Positions 13,573 to 25,937 of a DNA stretch of 64,000 nucleotides are shown here, in pieces (the first letter of the stretch is position 1; every line of letters starts with the position of its first letter). The translations under genes were made by a program, and so were the position numbers. Source of the stretch: Psilocybe azurescens (Eukaryota > Basidiomycota > Agaricomycetes > Agaricales > Agrocybaceae); assembly GCA_023853785.1 (NCBI GenBank), contig JAJIRX010000510.1:558001-622000 (forward strand), given 5' to 3'. Below the pieces are notes generated by a model. That model did not search any database, was not told where the DNA came from, and saw nothing but the letters and a program-made list of their open reading frames with translations.

Positions 13573-14102
13573 AGTTACGGACGCATCGTCCTTTGACAGA
13601 CATTTAACAACATATACCTTAAAATACCCCACCTATAATTCGATGACAATATGATGGAAATTTTACTTGTAGCTTTGGATAAATTTAAGTTGCAAGACGT
13701 CCGTAACGAGTGTGGGTATTCCGACGAAATCCGACCCCTAAGTTTGGCGTCGTACTGATGGTATGGACATTTAATTTTTGATGAGATGTGCTTTTATTGC
13801 TTTGAAGAATGTGAAAGTCCGTCCAAAGAGATGAGCGAGAGATATTGGTGTAAGATATTAGAGCTTGATACAGACACCATTGACGCGAAGGAAAAGAAGG
13901 GAGCGCCATATGGAAAGGGGTCAGGCAAATCCTTTGATCATGATCGATCAAAACACAAGCAAGAACAAACAACAAAATCTGTAGATCTAATCTTGTCTTT
14001 TTTTCCGGGTTCTTCTTCCTCCCACTCGAATTCAGAATCTCTAATCCGGGTGGAGAGGAACAACACGCGCTATAATCACTATTCTCAACCTATCACTTAC
14101 TT

Positions 14103-17100
14103 ATGTCGGCCATAAATGCTATTGCGCCAACCTCGGCGGCCCCAGTTCGACCAGAACTCAACCGTATGGCCAGTGCCTTCGCCATGCCAGCTGCCCCAGT
14201 TACGTCTCCCTCTCTGCGTGAAGATGGAACTGAAATGAGCGATGCCATTCTCGAACTCATTGACGGTACCGCATACCGAGGCATAAGCTTCGGTGCGGAA
14301 GGCAAGAGTGTGTCCGGAGAATGTGTCTTCCAAACGGGTAAGTCGCGACCGCAAATACAAATGAAAATGAAATACATTTATCGAAATTGTCTTCGTTAGG
14401 TATGGTCGGTTACACCGAATCATTGACGGACCCGTCTTATGAGGGTCAGATTCTGGTCTTGACCTATCCTCTCGTCGGGAACTACGGTGTTCCTGCACGA
14501 CCCACAAAAGCAGAGCTGGACGCGATTCCGGTTGAATTCGAATCATCTCGCATTCACGTCGCTGCACTTATCGTTGGCTACTACTCGGAAGACTTCAGCC
14601 ACTTCCTCGCAAAATCTTCCCTCGGCACATGGCTGAAGGAGAACGGCGTTCCTGCCCTGTTCGGCGTCGACACTCGCGCCCTCACCAAAAAAAATCAGAG
14701 TGAAGGGATCCATGCTCGGCAAGGTGTTGGCCCGCACCCCAGGCCCGCGAACAAGCCGTCCCCTCGATATCTCCATTTCTGCATCCCTTCACTCCGTCCC
14801 TTCAACTCCATATCCATGGCGCGAAGAATACATTGATATACCCTTCCAAAACCCCAACGAAAAGAACTTGGTTGCAGTAGTTTCCATTGCTGCACCCCGT
14901 TTGTTCAAGCCCACATGCAAGCCCCTCCTTCACCCCTCTGGTCGTCCCTTACGCGTTATCGCCATTGACGTTGGAATGAAGTACAACCAAATTCGATGCT
15001 TCTTGGCGAGAGGCGTTGAACTCAAAGTTGTTCCCTGGGATTACGACTATTTAAACGACTCAGAACCTTACGATGGAATATTTGTTTCTAACGGACCCGG
15101 CGACCCTGCTGTCCTGGGACCCACGATTGCACGACTTGCGAAGGCGATGGAGAAGAGCGACCGCCCCATCTTCGGTATCTGCCTTGGCCACCAGCTGCTG
15201 GCGTTGGCCGCTGGCGGCACGACCTCGAAGATGAAGTACGGTAACCGTGGTCACAACATTCCTTGCACCGACGCGCTTTCCGGACGATGCTATATCACCA
15301 GTCAGAACCACGGTTACCAAGTCGACACGGAATCGCTTCCTACCGGGTGGAAGGAATTGTTCAAAAACGCCAACGACGGAAGCAACGAGGGCATCTACTG
15401 CGAAGACAAACCATTCTTTTCTGTCCAGTTCCATCCCGAGTCTACAGCCGGTCCTCGTGACACCGAATTCCTGTTCGACGTTTTCATCCAGAGGATCGAG
15501 GACTGTGCCGTTACTGGATCCATGTCCCCCATCTCCATGCCCGGCGGCAAGAAGGAGGACAACGACAAGCGCATCCCTCGCGCTAAGGTCAGCAAGGTCA
15601 TCATTCTCGGCTCGGGTGGTCTGTCGATTGGCCAGGCCGGCGAATTCGATTATTCCGGCTCCCAGGCGATCAAGGCTCTCAAGGAGGAGGGCATTTACAC
15701 CATCATGGTCAACCCTAACATCGCCACTATCGCCACCTCCAAGGGTCTCGCCGACAAAGTGTACTTCCTGCCCGTCACTGTCGAGTTCGTTAGGAAGATC
15801 GTCAAGTTCGAGAAGCCGGATGGTATCTACGTCACCTTCGGTGGACAGACCGCGTTGAGCGTCGGTATCGGCTTGAAGGACGAGTTCGAGGAGCTCGGCG
15901 TCCAGGTCCTCGGAACCCCCATCCAGACCATCATCACCACCGAGGATCGCCAGCTCTTCGCCTCTGCGATGGAGGAGATCGGAGAGAAGTGCGCGGAGAG
16001 CCATACGGCGACCACGCCGGATGAGGCGGTTGCCGCTGCGCAGGCGATTGGGTTCCCTATCATTGTGCGCGCTGCGTATGCGCTTGGAGGTCTGGGCTCT
16101 GGGTTCGCGCAGAACGAGGCGCAGCTCCGCGCTCTGTGCAGCAAGGCGTTCGCGACTAGCCCTCAGGTCCTCGTTGAGAAGAGTATGAAGGGGTGGAAGG
16201 AGATCGAGTACGAGGTCGTCCGTGATTGCAGAGACAACTGCATCACTGTTTGTAACATGGAGGTTCGTTTTTGGGGGTTTTGTATGTATATTATTTGAGA
16301 ACTAATGTGTCCTTTCTTCTCCACTTTCTTAGAACTTCGATCCTCTTGGTATCCATACCGGTGATTCCATCGTCGTTGCACCTTCGCAGACGCTTTCCGA
16401 CTCTGACTACAATATGCTGCGAACGACTGCCATCAACGTCATTCGTCACCTTGGTGTTGTCGGAGAATGTAACATCCAGTATGCGCTGAACCCAACGTCG
16501 CAGGAATATTGCATTATCGAAGTGAGTTCTCATCTTTCTTTCTTGCGTTCAAATTTCGTGATGTTAATTCAACGTATCTCAGGTTAACGCTCGTCTTTCC
16601 CGTTCGTCTGCCTTGGCTTCCAAAGCTACTGGCTACCCTCTCGCCTTCATCGCCGCCAAGCTCGGTCTCGGAATTCCCTTGAACGAGATCAAGAACTCGG
16701 TGACAAAGGTTACGAGCGCGTGCTTCGAGCCTAGCTTAGATTATGTTGTGGTCAAGATCCCTCGTTGGGATCTCAAGAAGTTCAACCGCGTCAGCAGGCT
16801 GCTCAGCAGCAGCATGAAGAGTGTCGGCGAGGTCATGAGCATTGGCAGGACGTTCGAGGAGACGATTCAGAAGGCCATTCGCGCCATTGACGATCAGTTC
16901 TCTGGGTTCGCGAAGGTGTGTTGGCGTCTTTTTTTTGTGGTGTTGTATTATGCGGAGCTGAGGTTGTGTCTTTTGTGATTGCAGAACGACTTCGTTGAGG
17001 ACATCGACGAGGAGTTGGTCAACCCTACCGATAAGCGCATCTTTGCTATCTCAACTGCTTTCCATCGCGGATACAGCGTTGATAAGGTCTGGCAAATGAC

Positions 17101-20100
17101 CAACATCGACAAGTGGTTCCTCACCAAGTTGCACCACATCTTCAAGATGGAGCAGACCCTTTCGTTCGTGTTTGTTTTCTTTCATTACATGAGACCTTTA
17201 TTTACATTTTCCTTTCAAAGAACTTGCAACGTCTCCAACTTGCCCACCCAGATTTTGCGCCATGCTAAGCAATATGGCTTCTCCGATCGTCAAATTGCTA
17301 TCTGCGTTGGTTCCACCGAGCTCGCTGTCCGCAGGCTTCGTCAAGAATCCGGCATCGCTCCTTTCGTCAAGCAGATCGATACCGTGGCTGCTGAATTCCC
17401 AGCTTTACCAACTACCTCTACACCACCTATAACGCGATCGAGCACGATGTCGACTTCAACGACCGTGGCGTTATCGTCCTTGGATCCGGTGTTTACCGAA
17501 TCGGTTCCTCCGTCGAGTTCGATTGGTGCGCTGTTCGCGCTATTAGAACCCTCCGCGAACAAGGTCTGCCCACGGTCATGGTCAACTACAACCCGGAGAC
17601 AGTTAGCACGGATTACGACGAGGCCGATCGTCTGTACTTCGAGAACATCAGCTTGGAGACCATCCTCGATATCTACGATGTCGAGGGCTCGCGTGGTGTC
17701 ATTCTGTCCATGGGTGGACAAACGCCCAACAACATCGCCCTGCCCCTCTATCGTCAGAACGTCAAGATCTATGGAACTTCACCGGAGATGATCGACATGG
17801 CTGAGAACCGATACAAGTTCTCGCGTCTGCTCGACGAGATCGACGTTGACCAGCCTTTGTGGAAGGAGCTCACGAGCTACGAAGCTGCTGCCGACTTCTG
17901 CGAGAAGGTTGGGTACCCTGTGCTCGTTCGGCCTTCGTACGTCCTTTCGGGTGCAGCGATGAACGTCGTGTCCACCAACGACGATCTCGCGAACTATCTG
18001 ACGCAGGCCGCTGAGGTGTCGAGGGATCATCCTGTCGTCATCTCGAAGTACATCGAGCAGGCCAAGGAAATAGAGATGGACGCTATCGCGAAGGACGGCA
18101 AGATGGTCATGCACTACATCTCCGAGCACGTCGAGAACGCGGGTGTGCACTCGGGCGACGCCACGCTCATCCACCCTCCGCAGGACCTGGACCCGCAGAC
18201 CGTCCGCCAGATCGAGGAGGCGACGGCCAAGATCGGAAACGCGCTCAACGTCACCGGCCCCTTCAACATCCAGTTCATCGCGAAGAACAACGAGATCAAG
18301 GTCATCGAGTGCAACCTGCGCGCGGCGCGCTCGTTCCCGTTCGTCTCGAAGGTCACGGGTGTGGATGCGATTGAGATGGCGACCAAGGTCATGCTTGGGA
18401 TTCCTGTCGAGGCATACCCTGACCTCGGCCTGCCCGCTGACTACGTCGGTGTGAAGGTGCCCCAGTTCAGCTTCAGTCGTCTGTCTGGAGCGGATCCGGT
18501 TCTTGGTGTGGAGATGGCGTCGACGGGTGAGGTTGCGTGCTTCGGTCATGACAAGTATGAGGCGTACCTCAAAGGCCTGATTTCGACTGGTATCGTCCCG
18601 CCGAAGAAGAACATCTTGTTCTCGATTGGAAGCTATAAGGAGAAGTTGGAGATTCTGCCTTCGGTGCAGAAGTTGAGCGCTGCTGGCTACAACATTTTCG
18701 CCACTTCGGGTACTTCTGATTTCTTGACAGAGCATGGTGTTCCTTGCAAGGTGCGTTCATTTGGTGACTCTGCTGTCGAATTAAAACTAATGGTCTTCCG
18801 TTGATCATAGTACCTTGAGACCCTCGGAGAGGACAGTCGCGACAAGCAGAAGTCGGAGTATTCTTTGACCCAGCATCTGGCCAACAACCTCATTGACATG
18901 TACATCAATCTGCCGTCGAAGAATCACTACCGTCGCCCCGCCAGCTACACCAGCAAAGGTTACCATACCCGCCGCATGGCCGTCGACTTCGCGGTGCCGC
19001 TGATCACTAATGTCAAGAATGCGAAGATGCTTGCTGAGGCCCTCGTACGCAGACTTCCTCTGGATGTCTCCAGCCTCGACTCCAAGAGCTCTCATCGCAC
19101 ACACACCTTCCCTGGGTTGATCAACATCGGTGCCTTCGTCCCTGGTCTGGCTACGCTTGACAGCAAGGATCTCGCTGTTGCTACTGAGGCTTCGCTCAGC
19201 GCAGGCTTCACCACCGCTCTCATCCTCCCATTCGGCGACAAGAACAGCATTGCTGATCGTCAAACTCTCGAGCAGGCTCGCTCCAATGTTACTGGAACAG
19301 CCCACTGCAATTACTCGTTCAGCATGACCGCTACGGCGGCGAACGTCGGTACTCTGGACGAAGAGTTAGTTGCTGAAGTCAAATCGCTCTTCATTCCTTC
19401 GTCGACCCCCTTGTCTGTTGTCGCCGCCCACTTCTCGATATGGCCAGCTGAGAAACCTATTGTCACCGACGCTAAGAGCTCGGAGCTCGCCTCCATCTTG
19501 CTTTTGGCTAGTCTCCATAGCCGAAGCGTCCACATCACCGATGTCAGGACGACCGACGACCTACTCCTCATCTCCTTGAGCAAGGCCAAACAGCTCAAAG
19601 TGACATGCGACGTCTCTGTCTTCTCCTTGTTCTTCACCGAAGAAGAGTACCCTGGCACCGGAATTCTCCCCTCTGCTGCTGCCCAGAAGACCCTGTGGAA
19701 CAAGCTCGACGTCATCGACGCTTTCTCCGTTGGATCCATTCCTTACCGGCTCGCCACTGCCTTAGGAAAAGCCGCCTCGCCATGGTCCGGTGTCGATGAA
19801 ACGTTGCCTCTTCTGTTGTCGGCTGTCGTTGATGGGCGGCTGACTTTGGACGACATCCGAACCCGCCTGCACGAAAACCCCGCCCAGATCTTCGGAATTG
19901 CCGACCAATTCCAGACAAGCGTCGAAGTCGTCATTGGCCGCAGAGCCAAGTTTGCTGGCGACGAAAGCACTTGGTCGCCTGTCCAATACACCTCGGGAGC
20001 TGTCCACCGTGTTATCGTCCACGGTCAGACCTCGTTCTTGGATGGTTCTCTGTTCTCTGTGAACGCTGGCCGCGATATCTCTGGCACCTTGTACAGCCAT

Positions 20101-21336
20101 CCCAGCACACAAGCCCCTGCTAAGGAGCCAGAGATTCCCCACCGAGATGCGCATTCTATGGCCATGGCGAACGGCGTCCTCGCTCAACCCGCCATGTTCC
20201 AGCAACCACAAGGCCCAGCTTCGCAAGTCTTATCACACGTACAGCTCCATCCTGCATTCCATCGTCGCCACATCCTTTCCGTTAAGCAATTCTCCCAGCG
20301 CGATATGTACGATCTCTTCGCGATCGCCAACGAGATGCGCCTCCAGGTCGAAAGAAATGGCAGCTTGGACATCTTGAAGGGCAAAGTGCTCTGCACTGTC
20401 TTCTACGAGCCATCGACTCGCACCAGCTCTTCCTTCGACGCTGCCATGAAACGCTGTGGTGGCTCGGTGGTTCAGGTGACTGCTGACACTTCTTCCGTCG
20501 CGAAGGGTGAAACTTTGCCTGATACTATTCGCACTTTGGCATGCTATGGAGATGCAATTGTCATTAGACATCCCCAGATCGGCAGTGCTCAAGAAGCTGC
20601 GAAGTTCTCGCCTGTTCCCATCATCAACGCAGGCGATGGAATCGGCGAACATCCCACTCAAGTCTGTCTTTCTGTCTTTTTGTGCTCGAGATGGCCTTCT
20701 GATTTTTTTTTCCTTCCAGGCACTTCTTGACATCTATACTATCCGTTCCGAGTTGGGTACTGTCAACGGAAGGACCATCACGCTTCTCGGAGATCTCAAG
20801 AACGGAAGGACTGTCCACAGCCTCGTCACCTTGTTGTGCCTGTACTCTGTCCGCCTGAACTTCGTTTCACCTGCTGCTCTCGCCATGCCATCCAACGTCG
20901 TCTCTGCTGCACGCAAGGCCGGCATCCCTGTCACTATTTGCGAGTCGTTGGAGGAAGTCCTCGCCGACACTGACGTTCTGTACGTTACGAGGATCCAGAA
21001 GGAGAGGTTTACGAGCGAGAGCGAGTGGATGCAGGTCAAGGATGCTTATCGCATCGACCATGCCGTTCTCTCCAGGGCGAAGGAGGAGATGATCGTTATG
21101 CACCCCCTGCCTCGTGTTAACGGTCAGTGTTTTTCATATGTTTCTCGTGTTATAAAATGCTGATATTCTGGTATAGAAATCGATCCTGAGGTCGATTACG
21201 ACTCTCGCCGAGCAGTATACTTCCGTCAAATGCGCTATGGACTTTTCGTATGCACTTTTTCCTTACTTGGTGACCTTCAATCTGACCTTCTTTTCTTCAG
21301 ATTCGTATGGCTTTGCTCGCTTCTGTTATGGCGTAA
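14103..21336 (+). CDS. URA2: multifunctional pyrimidine enzyme: glutaminase, carbamoyl-phosphate synthase, DHOase-like, aspartate carbamoyltransferase
   Basis: This enzyme makes carbamoyl phosphate from glutamine, bicarbonate and ATP, then carbamoyl aspartate, the first two steps of UMP synthesis. Domain order: glutaminase (nucleophile Cys in GICLGHQ, codon 15180-15182); two ATP-grasp halves of the CPSase large subunit (from about 15590 and 17470); a DHOase-like domain (about 18960-20080); ATCase (from about 20240, with [22 protein letters not shown] and HPLPRVNEID). Proposed exons are 14103-14337, 14400-16262, 16333-16521, 16583-16915, 16985-17163, 17221-18750, 18811-20661, 20720-21121, 21177-21247 and 21301-21336. 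Two one-base frame breaks sit in conserved sequence: A8 at 14687-14694 (one base too many) and T3 at 17404-17406 (one too few). The DHOase domain lacks the HxH metal site, as in yeast Ura2. Regulation by UTP feedback on the CPSase is known for the family. Confidence 0.95.
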
Positions 21337-21650
21337 TACGTTATAGCGTAGCATATGTTATCTTTTTCATCACTTGTTGTAGTAGAAGTTGTTATCGTTC
21401 GCATCTCCAAAGACAATCAATCATCATTATCATAGTATTCATCGGACATATGGGAACTCACTGGGACTCGTATACTATACAGAAGCAACTTACATAGAAT
21501 TTATCGTACATTAGAAACGTATATAATCCCATCCCATCATACTTTAGTTTAATACAACCGAGCATTGGTTTTCCTTGGATGTTGTGTTGAGGGTATTTTA
21601 GGTATTCCGTACGGCGAGGTAAATAATTAGGCGCTAATCTGGTGACAACA

Positions 21651-22961
21651 CTATGAATAGGAAGCTAAAGCATCCAGAACCTTGGGTATAACGTCCTCGT
21701 GCACTTTCCCTCCCCACAACACGTCTAGATGCTCGTAATCGTGCAGTCGTCGACATGTTACGTTTTGAGGAAGGTGCTTCAGCACGGTTTCTAGATCGAA
21801 AAGGGAATCGTGATCTCCATAAATGAGAACTATCGGCGTCGTAATCTTTTGAGTTGGGTATCTTGTTAACGAGGCTGCATTTCCAGTCCCGTCCTCGTAA
21901 GTGCTAAAAACTGAATTTCGCATAATTTGCGACCAGTGCACGACGGCTTTGACAGAGGAACTGCAGTAGATATTATTATAACCTGCTACCTTTTGGGTTG
22001 GCGTGATGTTCTTATTGTAAAATCCTAATAGATAGATGAGAGCGATGTCGACGCATCGATGAAGGATGAAGGCGGGGAGAATGGATTGCCACATAGCAAC
22101 CCATGAAATCATGGATTTCCGTCCGAAAAGTCGGTAAATAACAGAAGGGCTGGACGAAGGCATGGTCATGAGATGGTGACGGGTATTGGAATAAAGGGCC
22201 AGGCTCACTCTCTTTTCACAAACGAGTCCAGATATGAGAATGAATATCCTGCTGGGAGTATGATGGGTGCAAGGGCGACGAACACATCAATTCTGTCATT
22301 GAGATCCGGATGGATACTCAGCGCAGCGAATGCCTGTGCTGTTCCCTGGCTGAATCCAACATAGCTGATCTTCGCTTGCCCCGTGAGGTTCAGAACATAA
22401 TCAATAGATGTGGGGATGTCATAACGTGCAAAATCGTCAATACAGAAATCCTGTGAACGTTATTAGGAGAACGAATGGTAGCGAGAATTGCCATTACACA
22501 CCCAGAAGTCTGGAGAGTCCACGTTCTTATGCAGGTGGTTTCGAGAGTATTTATTTCCTCTTTAAATTTATATTAGTTAGGCCGATAAAGTTTCAAAACA
22601 GATTGCCTGGGACTAACCTGTTATTTCCCATCCATACATCGTACCCACGTTCAGCCAAAACAAGAGGTATGCACTTCCTTGCGTCTGTGACCCGCATAAA
22701 CATTTCACTATTCGTACAGAGTCCATGCTGAACGTAAACGACGCGTCTCCGTCCTTGGGTGGGACTTGAGCTCGCAGAACTCTCCCTGGCCAATATCCTC
22801 TGTAGAAGTAGCAAATAACCATCATCCGTGGTGACAACGTGTTCTTCATGCCTGTACCCAAAGATCGCACATATCTGCTGGAAATTCTTCGCGCTTTGGA
22901 CCTTGTTTGCTATGTCCAACTCTTCAGCATCCGTCAAGGGGAGTTGAGCTAAAAGTGGCAT
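21651..22961 (-). CDS. steryl ester hydrolase / acid lipase (AB-hydrolase lipase family)
   Basis: The product matches the lysosomal acid lipase / yeast TGL1-YEH family, which cleaves sterol esters or triglycerides on lipid droplets or membranes. The N-terminal part has the family's partial AB-hydrolase lipase region, with YRHEEHVVTTDDGYLLLL. This is followed by VYVQHGLCTNSEMF and a DVWMGNNR motif. The nucleophile elbow is GFSQG (around 22345, Ser catalytic). The C-terminal part has PIVLIYGDHDSLFD (acid) and DYEHLDVLWG (His). At least three introns interrupt it (about 22604-22560, 22506-22450, 22214-22150). The longest N-terminal frame has no ATG upstream of 22961. Translation may start at that Met, or in an upstream exon spliced to the acceptor just before it. 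It is convergent with URA2. Confidence 0.8.
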
Positions 22962-23015
22962 GATTCTGAGAATATTAAGTGTCGAATTTGCTGAGAGCGT
23001 AATGGATGCGTTCAA

Positions 23016-24020
23016 GGTTCGAATGTCGTAATTTCATGAGTTACAACCAAGATGTGCCTCTCGAGAGTATTATGAGGGTATGGCAGTTGGCAGCATGGTA
23101 GAGATTCTATTAAAAAGAAAGGTAGATGAAGAGTGGGGAAATGGTCAGACGAGAAGCGTGGGAAAATGGTATCCCCATTACTATCTAATCCCAATTGGTG
23201 TTGTGGTTTGCATGTCTGCGATCTTGTTGGGTCCACAACACCGAACCAGGTGTCTTTTGTTCAGTGTTCCACACACCATCTCATGCGGAGTTCCTCATAA
23301 TCAAGGATTTTTAGAAGAGAGGACCGCACCTGGACATTAAGTACAGGTACGCAGATCCGAAGCGGTGAGTCAGTGACATCTGTTCGGCTGCTCGTTCGTC
23401 AACTGGGCTTCAATATCGAATCTGTTGGTGAATACAACCATAAAAATCCTACGTATAGTAGAAATTTGATGTATAGTTAATCTAATTTATTAGACAGCCA
23501 TTGGTTTAAACAAAAACTGTGGCAGGTCGTTGGAACAATATGCCGGCGGGCGCTTAATGTGTAGTCGGCAATTCGGAATATTCGGGGTTGATCAGTAGTT
23601 CAGTGATTTATGTAAGGTAAGTACTGGTCTTAATGGTGCTGTCTACATTGAATATAGAAATACTGAAGACCCGCTAAGTCGCAGATGATTGTACTGCACA
23701 TCAATGGCGGCTAAATATATCAGGGTACTAAGTACATGAGATACTTGCGAGAAGCTGGGAAAAAGGTTTGATATGAGCTGATGATTATCTCAATAGAGAA
23801 TTAAGATTATCACATACAATTCCAAGCACGTCCTCGCGTACCCTCACGCTTATCCCATCACCATGAAGACTGTCAAAAAATGATCAAAAGTTTTACATTT
23901 TTTGGACTGGATGTGCGCTGACTTTTCACTTTTGACAGAGGCTATTCTACACCATGAAGGGCGTATGTGAGCCCCAAAATGTATATAATGTTCATATTTC
24001 TGTTCAACATCCATTCCCAT
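23016..24020. other. intergenic region
   Basis: About 1 kb of AT-rich sequence with no supported gene. The left end is the 5' region of the lipase, and small ORFs here look like chance openings. Confidence 0.5.
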
Positions 24021-24032
24021 CAAAGCGCGTTC

Positions 24033-25119
24033 ATGGACAAGTTGCCATCAGCCCACCTTTGGTTTATTTTGACCGCACTCTTTCTCTCCGAGGTCGCTTT
24101 GACAGTCCACGCGAAAGCCGTTGAAGATACTAGAGACAACATTGTGTCATTTTTTCTTGAATCATGAACATGGGCAACGTTCGGGTTTTCTATTGTCTCC
24201 GAGTTCTTCGCCATTTTGATATTTCTCTCGTCGATTCTACTACTTCGGGCGTATCGCAGACAGAAGCAAAGTAGCATGACTCCCAGTGGTAGTTTGAACA
24301 CTGGAGTTGTTTTTGCTCTTCTGCGTTGCTGGGTCTTTTTTTAGCGTCATACTTCCCACTTTTTATTGTCCAGGATGTAGCGCCGTCCCTCTTTAACACT
24401 TCCAGTATCACTCACTCCTTTGTTCCCTCCGGAATGGTAATCATGACCAGTGACATTGTCAACATCACCATCGCCTGCGCATTTTTGGCACAAATACGCC
24501 ATCGACAATCCATTCACCTTACGACGACCATTCATTTATGGAAGGATAGGCTTAACATCACCCTCGTTGTTTTAATGACGTGTTTTACTGCCGTGAAAGT
24601 AGTTTTGAGCTCTTTGGACTCCACATACGACTCGCTTTCTAGACGGAATACGTTGGACGCCATGTTTCATATCTATATAGCGCTCTACCTCTTCATCACC
24701 ATTGACATCACCCTTTCTGCTGCCCTTCTAAGGAGGAAACTGGGACTCGCTGGCGTCTTAGGACACGATCAGGTATGCTATCTCTCCAGGTACAATTGTA
24801 AATAACGCCCCCAATTTCTTTGTCACAGATAATATATGTCTTGTGCCGCACTATCTCTCCGTTTCTCATCTCCCAGGCTGTTTTCAGATTAGTGTATGAG
24901 ATCATTACATCGCTACCCCCTCAAAAGACCGAGAAGGTCAATTTCTCTGCACTAATTGCTGTGGCTACACTCATAAAAGGTTTAACCTACGTGACCGCCT
25001 CATTTGCAGTCATGAAAAGAAAAAGCCATCAAACTCGACCACCTTTCGGTCCCCATATTAAACATAGTCGAATATTGAATAGCTTCCTCGTCCCCTCTGT
25101 AGTCCCTCCCCTTAATTAG
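24033..25119 (+). pseudogene. membrane-protein paralogue copy 1 of a tandem array, frame broken
   Basis: This is an unknown multi-pass membrane protein. It starts MDKLPSAHLWFILTALFLSE, a hydrophobic leader. The frame then meets an in-frame TGA at 24165-24167, where copy 2 has TGG. A second break is at the T-run 24338-24344, where one more T restores the frame into LASYFPLFIVQD. Further hydrophobic segments follow, with PSGMVIMTSDIVNITIACAF and HIYIALYLFITIDITLSAAL. An intron near 24773-24828 leads to the last exon (ISQAVFRLVYEIITSLP), ending at 25117-25119. The T-run break is probably a sequence error, but the nonsense codon is not in a run, so this copy may be a true pseudogene. The family is unrecognised. 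Same-strand copies follow at 25.9 and 27.2 kb. Confidence 0.5.
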
Positions 25120-25920
25120 TCTATGCATTATTTCAACGGTCAGACCCCAGTATGGAAGTAAATCGTTTAAGTTGGACACTCCGCGTCGTAGTTCCGACCA
25201 CCCCTGATCGTTTGAACTACAAGGACTTGGTTCTCAAGGTTTCAAGAAAAAATAGAGTCGCTATCATTGAATGACTGACAGAGATCCCTTACGGGACTGT
25301 CATTACTTCAGCGAGTTCATGACATAGATCAATTGTACGGGATTCAATAGAGTTACGGGGGCAGAGGGTCTACAGAAGACTCAAAAGTAATCATGTCCAC
25401 GTGTCCCAGTGCAATTGACGCTGGTCGGTCACCAAAAATGAACTGGCATCTATTTGAGAACTTGAAGTGTTGAAGATTCTGGGAGGAGAGTCGTGCTGTA
25501 CTGCGGTGTGTGTAAAAATCTCACTGTTCATGTATATCATCGTTGTCGGAAAAACTCCTTGTTCTTTACCACCAATGCCACTTTGTGACGTGCGGCTGTG
25601 AATTGAATGAGTTGAGTGGTAATCTATTTATAGACTGTTGTCACACGCAAGAACTATTTTTAGAAATGGTGGCCTTAGGATGCCACAGTTAGTAGTAGTG
25701 GCGTTGAATAAACAGGGGTCATGTAGTCCTGATAATGACCCCAAGTCACTCGAAAAGGAGAAATTAAGTTACTAGACGGATTATATCTAAGCCTCTACCA
25801 TATAAACCTAATCCTCTTTACAACCGTATCATGCCGATATGTTAAACTCAGAAAACAAATACATATCATACTATAAGTATAAGTTGAGGGTATCATTTAC
25901 CTTGTCTTGATCTTTCATAC
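25120..25920. other. intergenic spacer of the membrane-protein array
   Basis: About 800 bases between copies 1 and 2. No ORF or RNA gene can be supported. The right end is the likely promoter of copy 2. Confidence 0.5.
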
Positions 25921-25937
25921 GCGTGCTTCTACTCAGC

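Noticed and set aside
14687..14694. Programmed frameshift in URA2
   Set aside because: The A8 run could be slippery, but no downstream structure is evident and a dozen other runs in the window show the same one-base problem, so sequence error explains it better.
15060..16004. 314-codon minus-strand ORF inside URA2
   Set aside because: It is antisense to strongly conserved CPSase coding sequence and has no domain of its own; it reflects the GC-rich codon use of URA2.
17779..18735. 318-codon minus-strand ORF inside URA2
   Set aside because: Antisense to the second ATP-grasp half; Arg/Leu/Asp-rich composition typical of a shadow frame.
23016..23236. 74-codon minus-strand ORF upstream of the lipase as its first exon
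   Set aside because: It ends in a stop before the lipase frame, has no signal peptide and does not splice cleanly into it.
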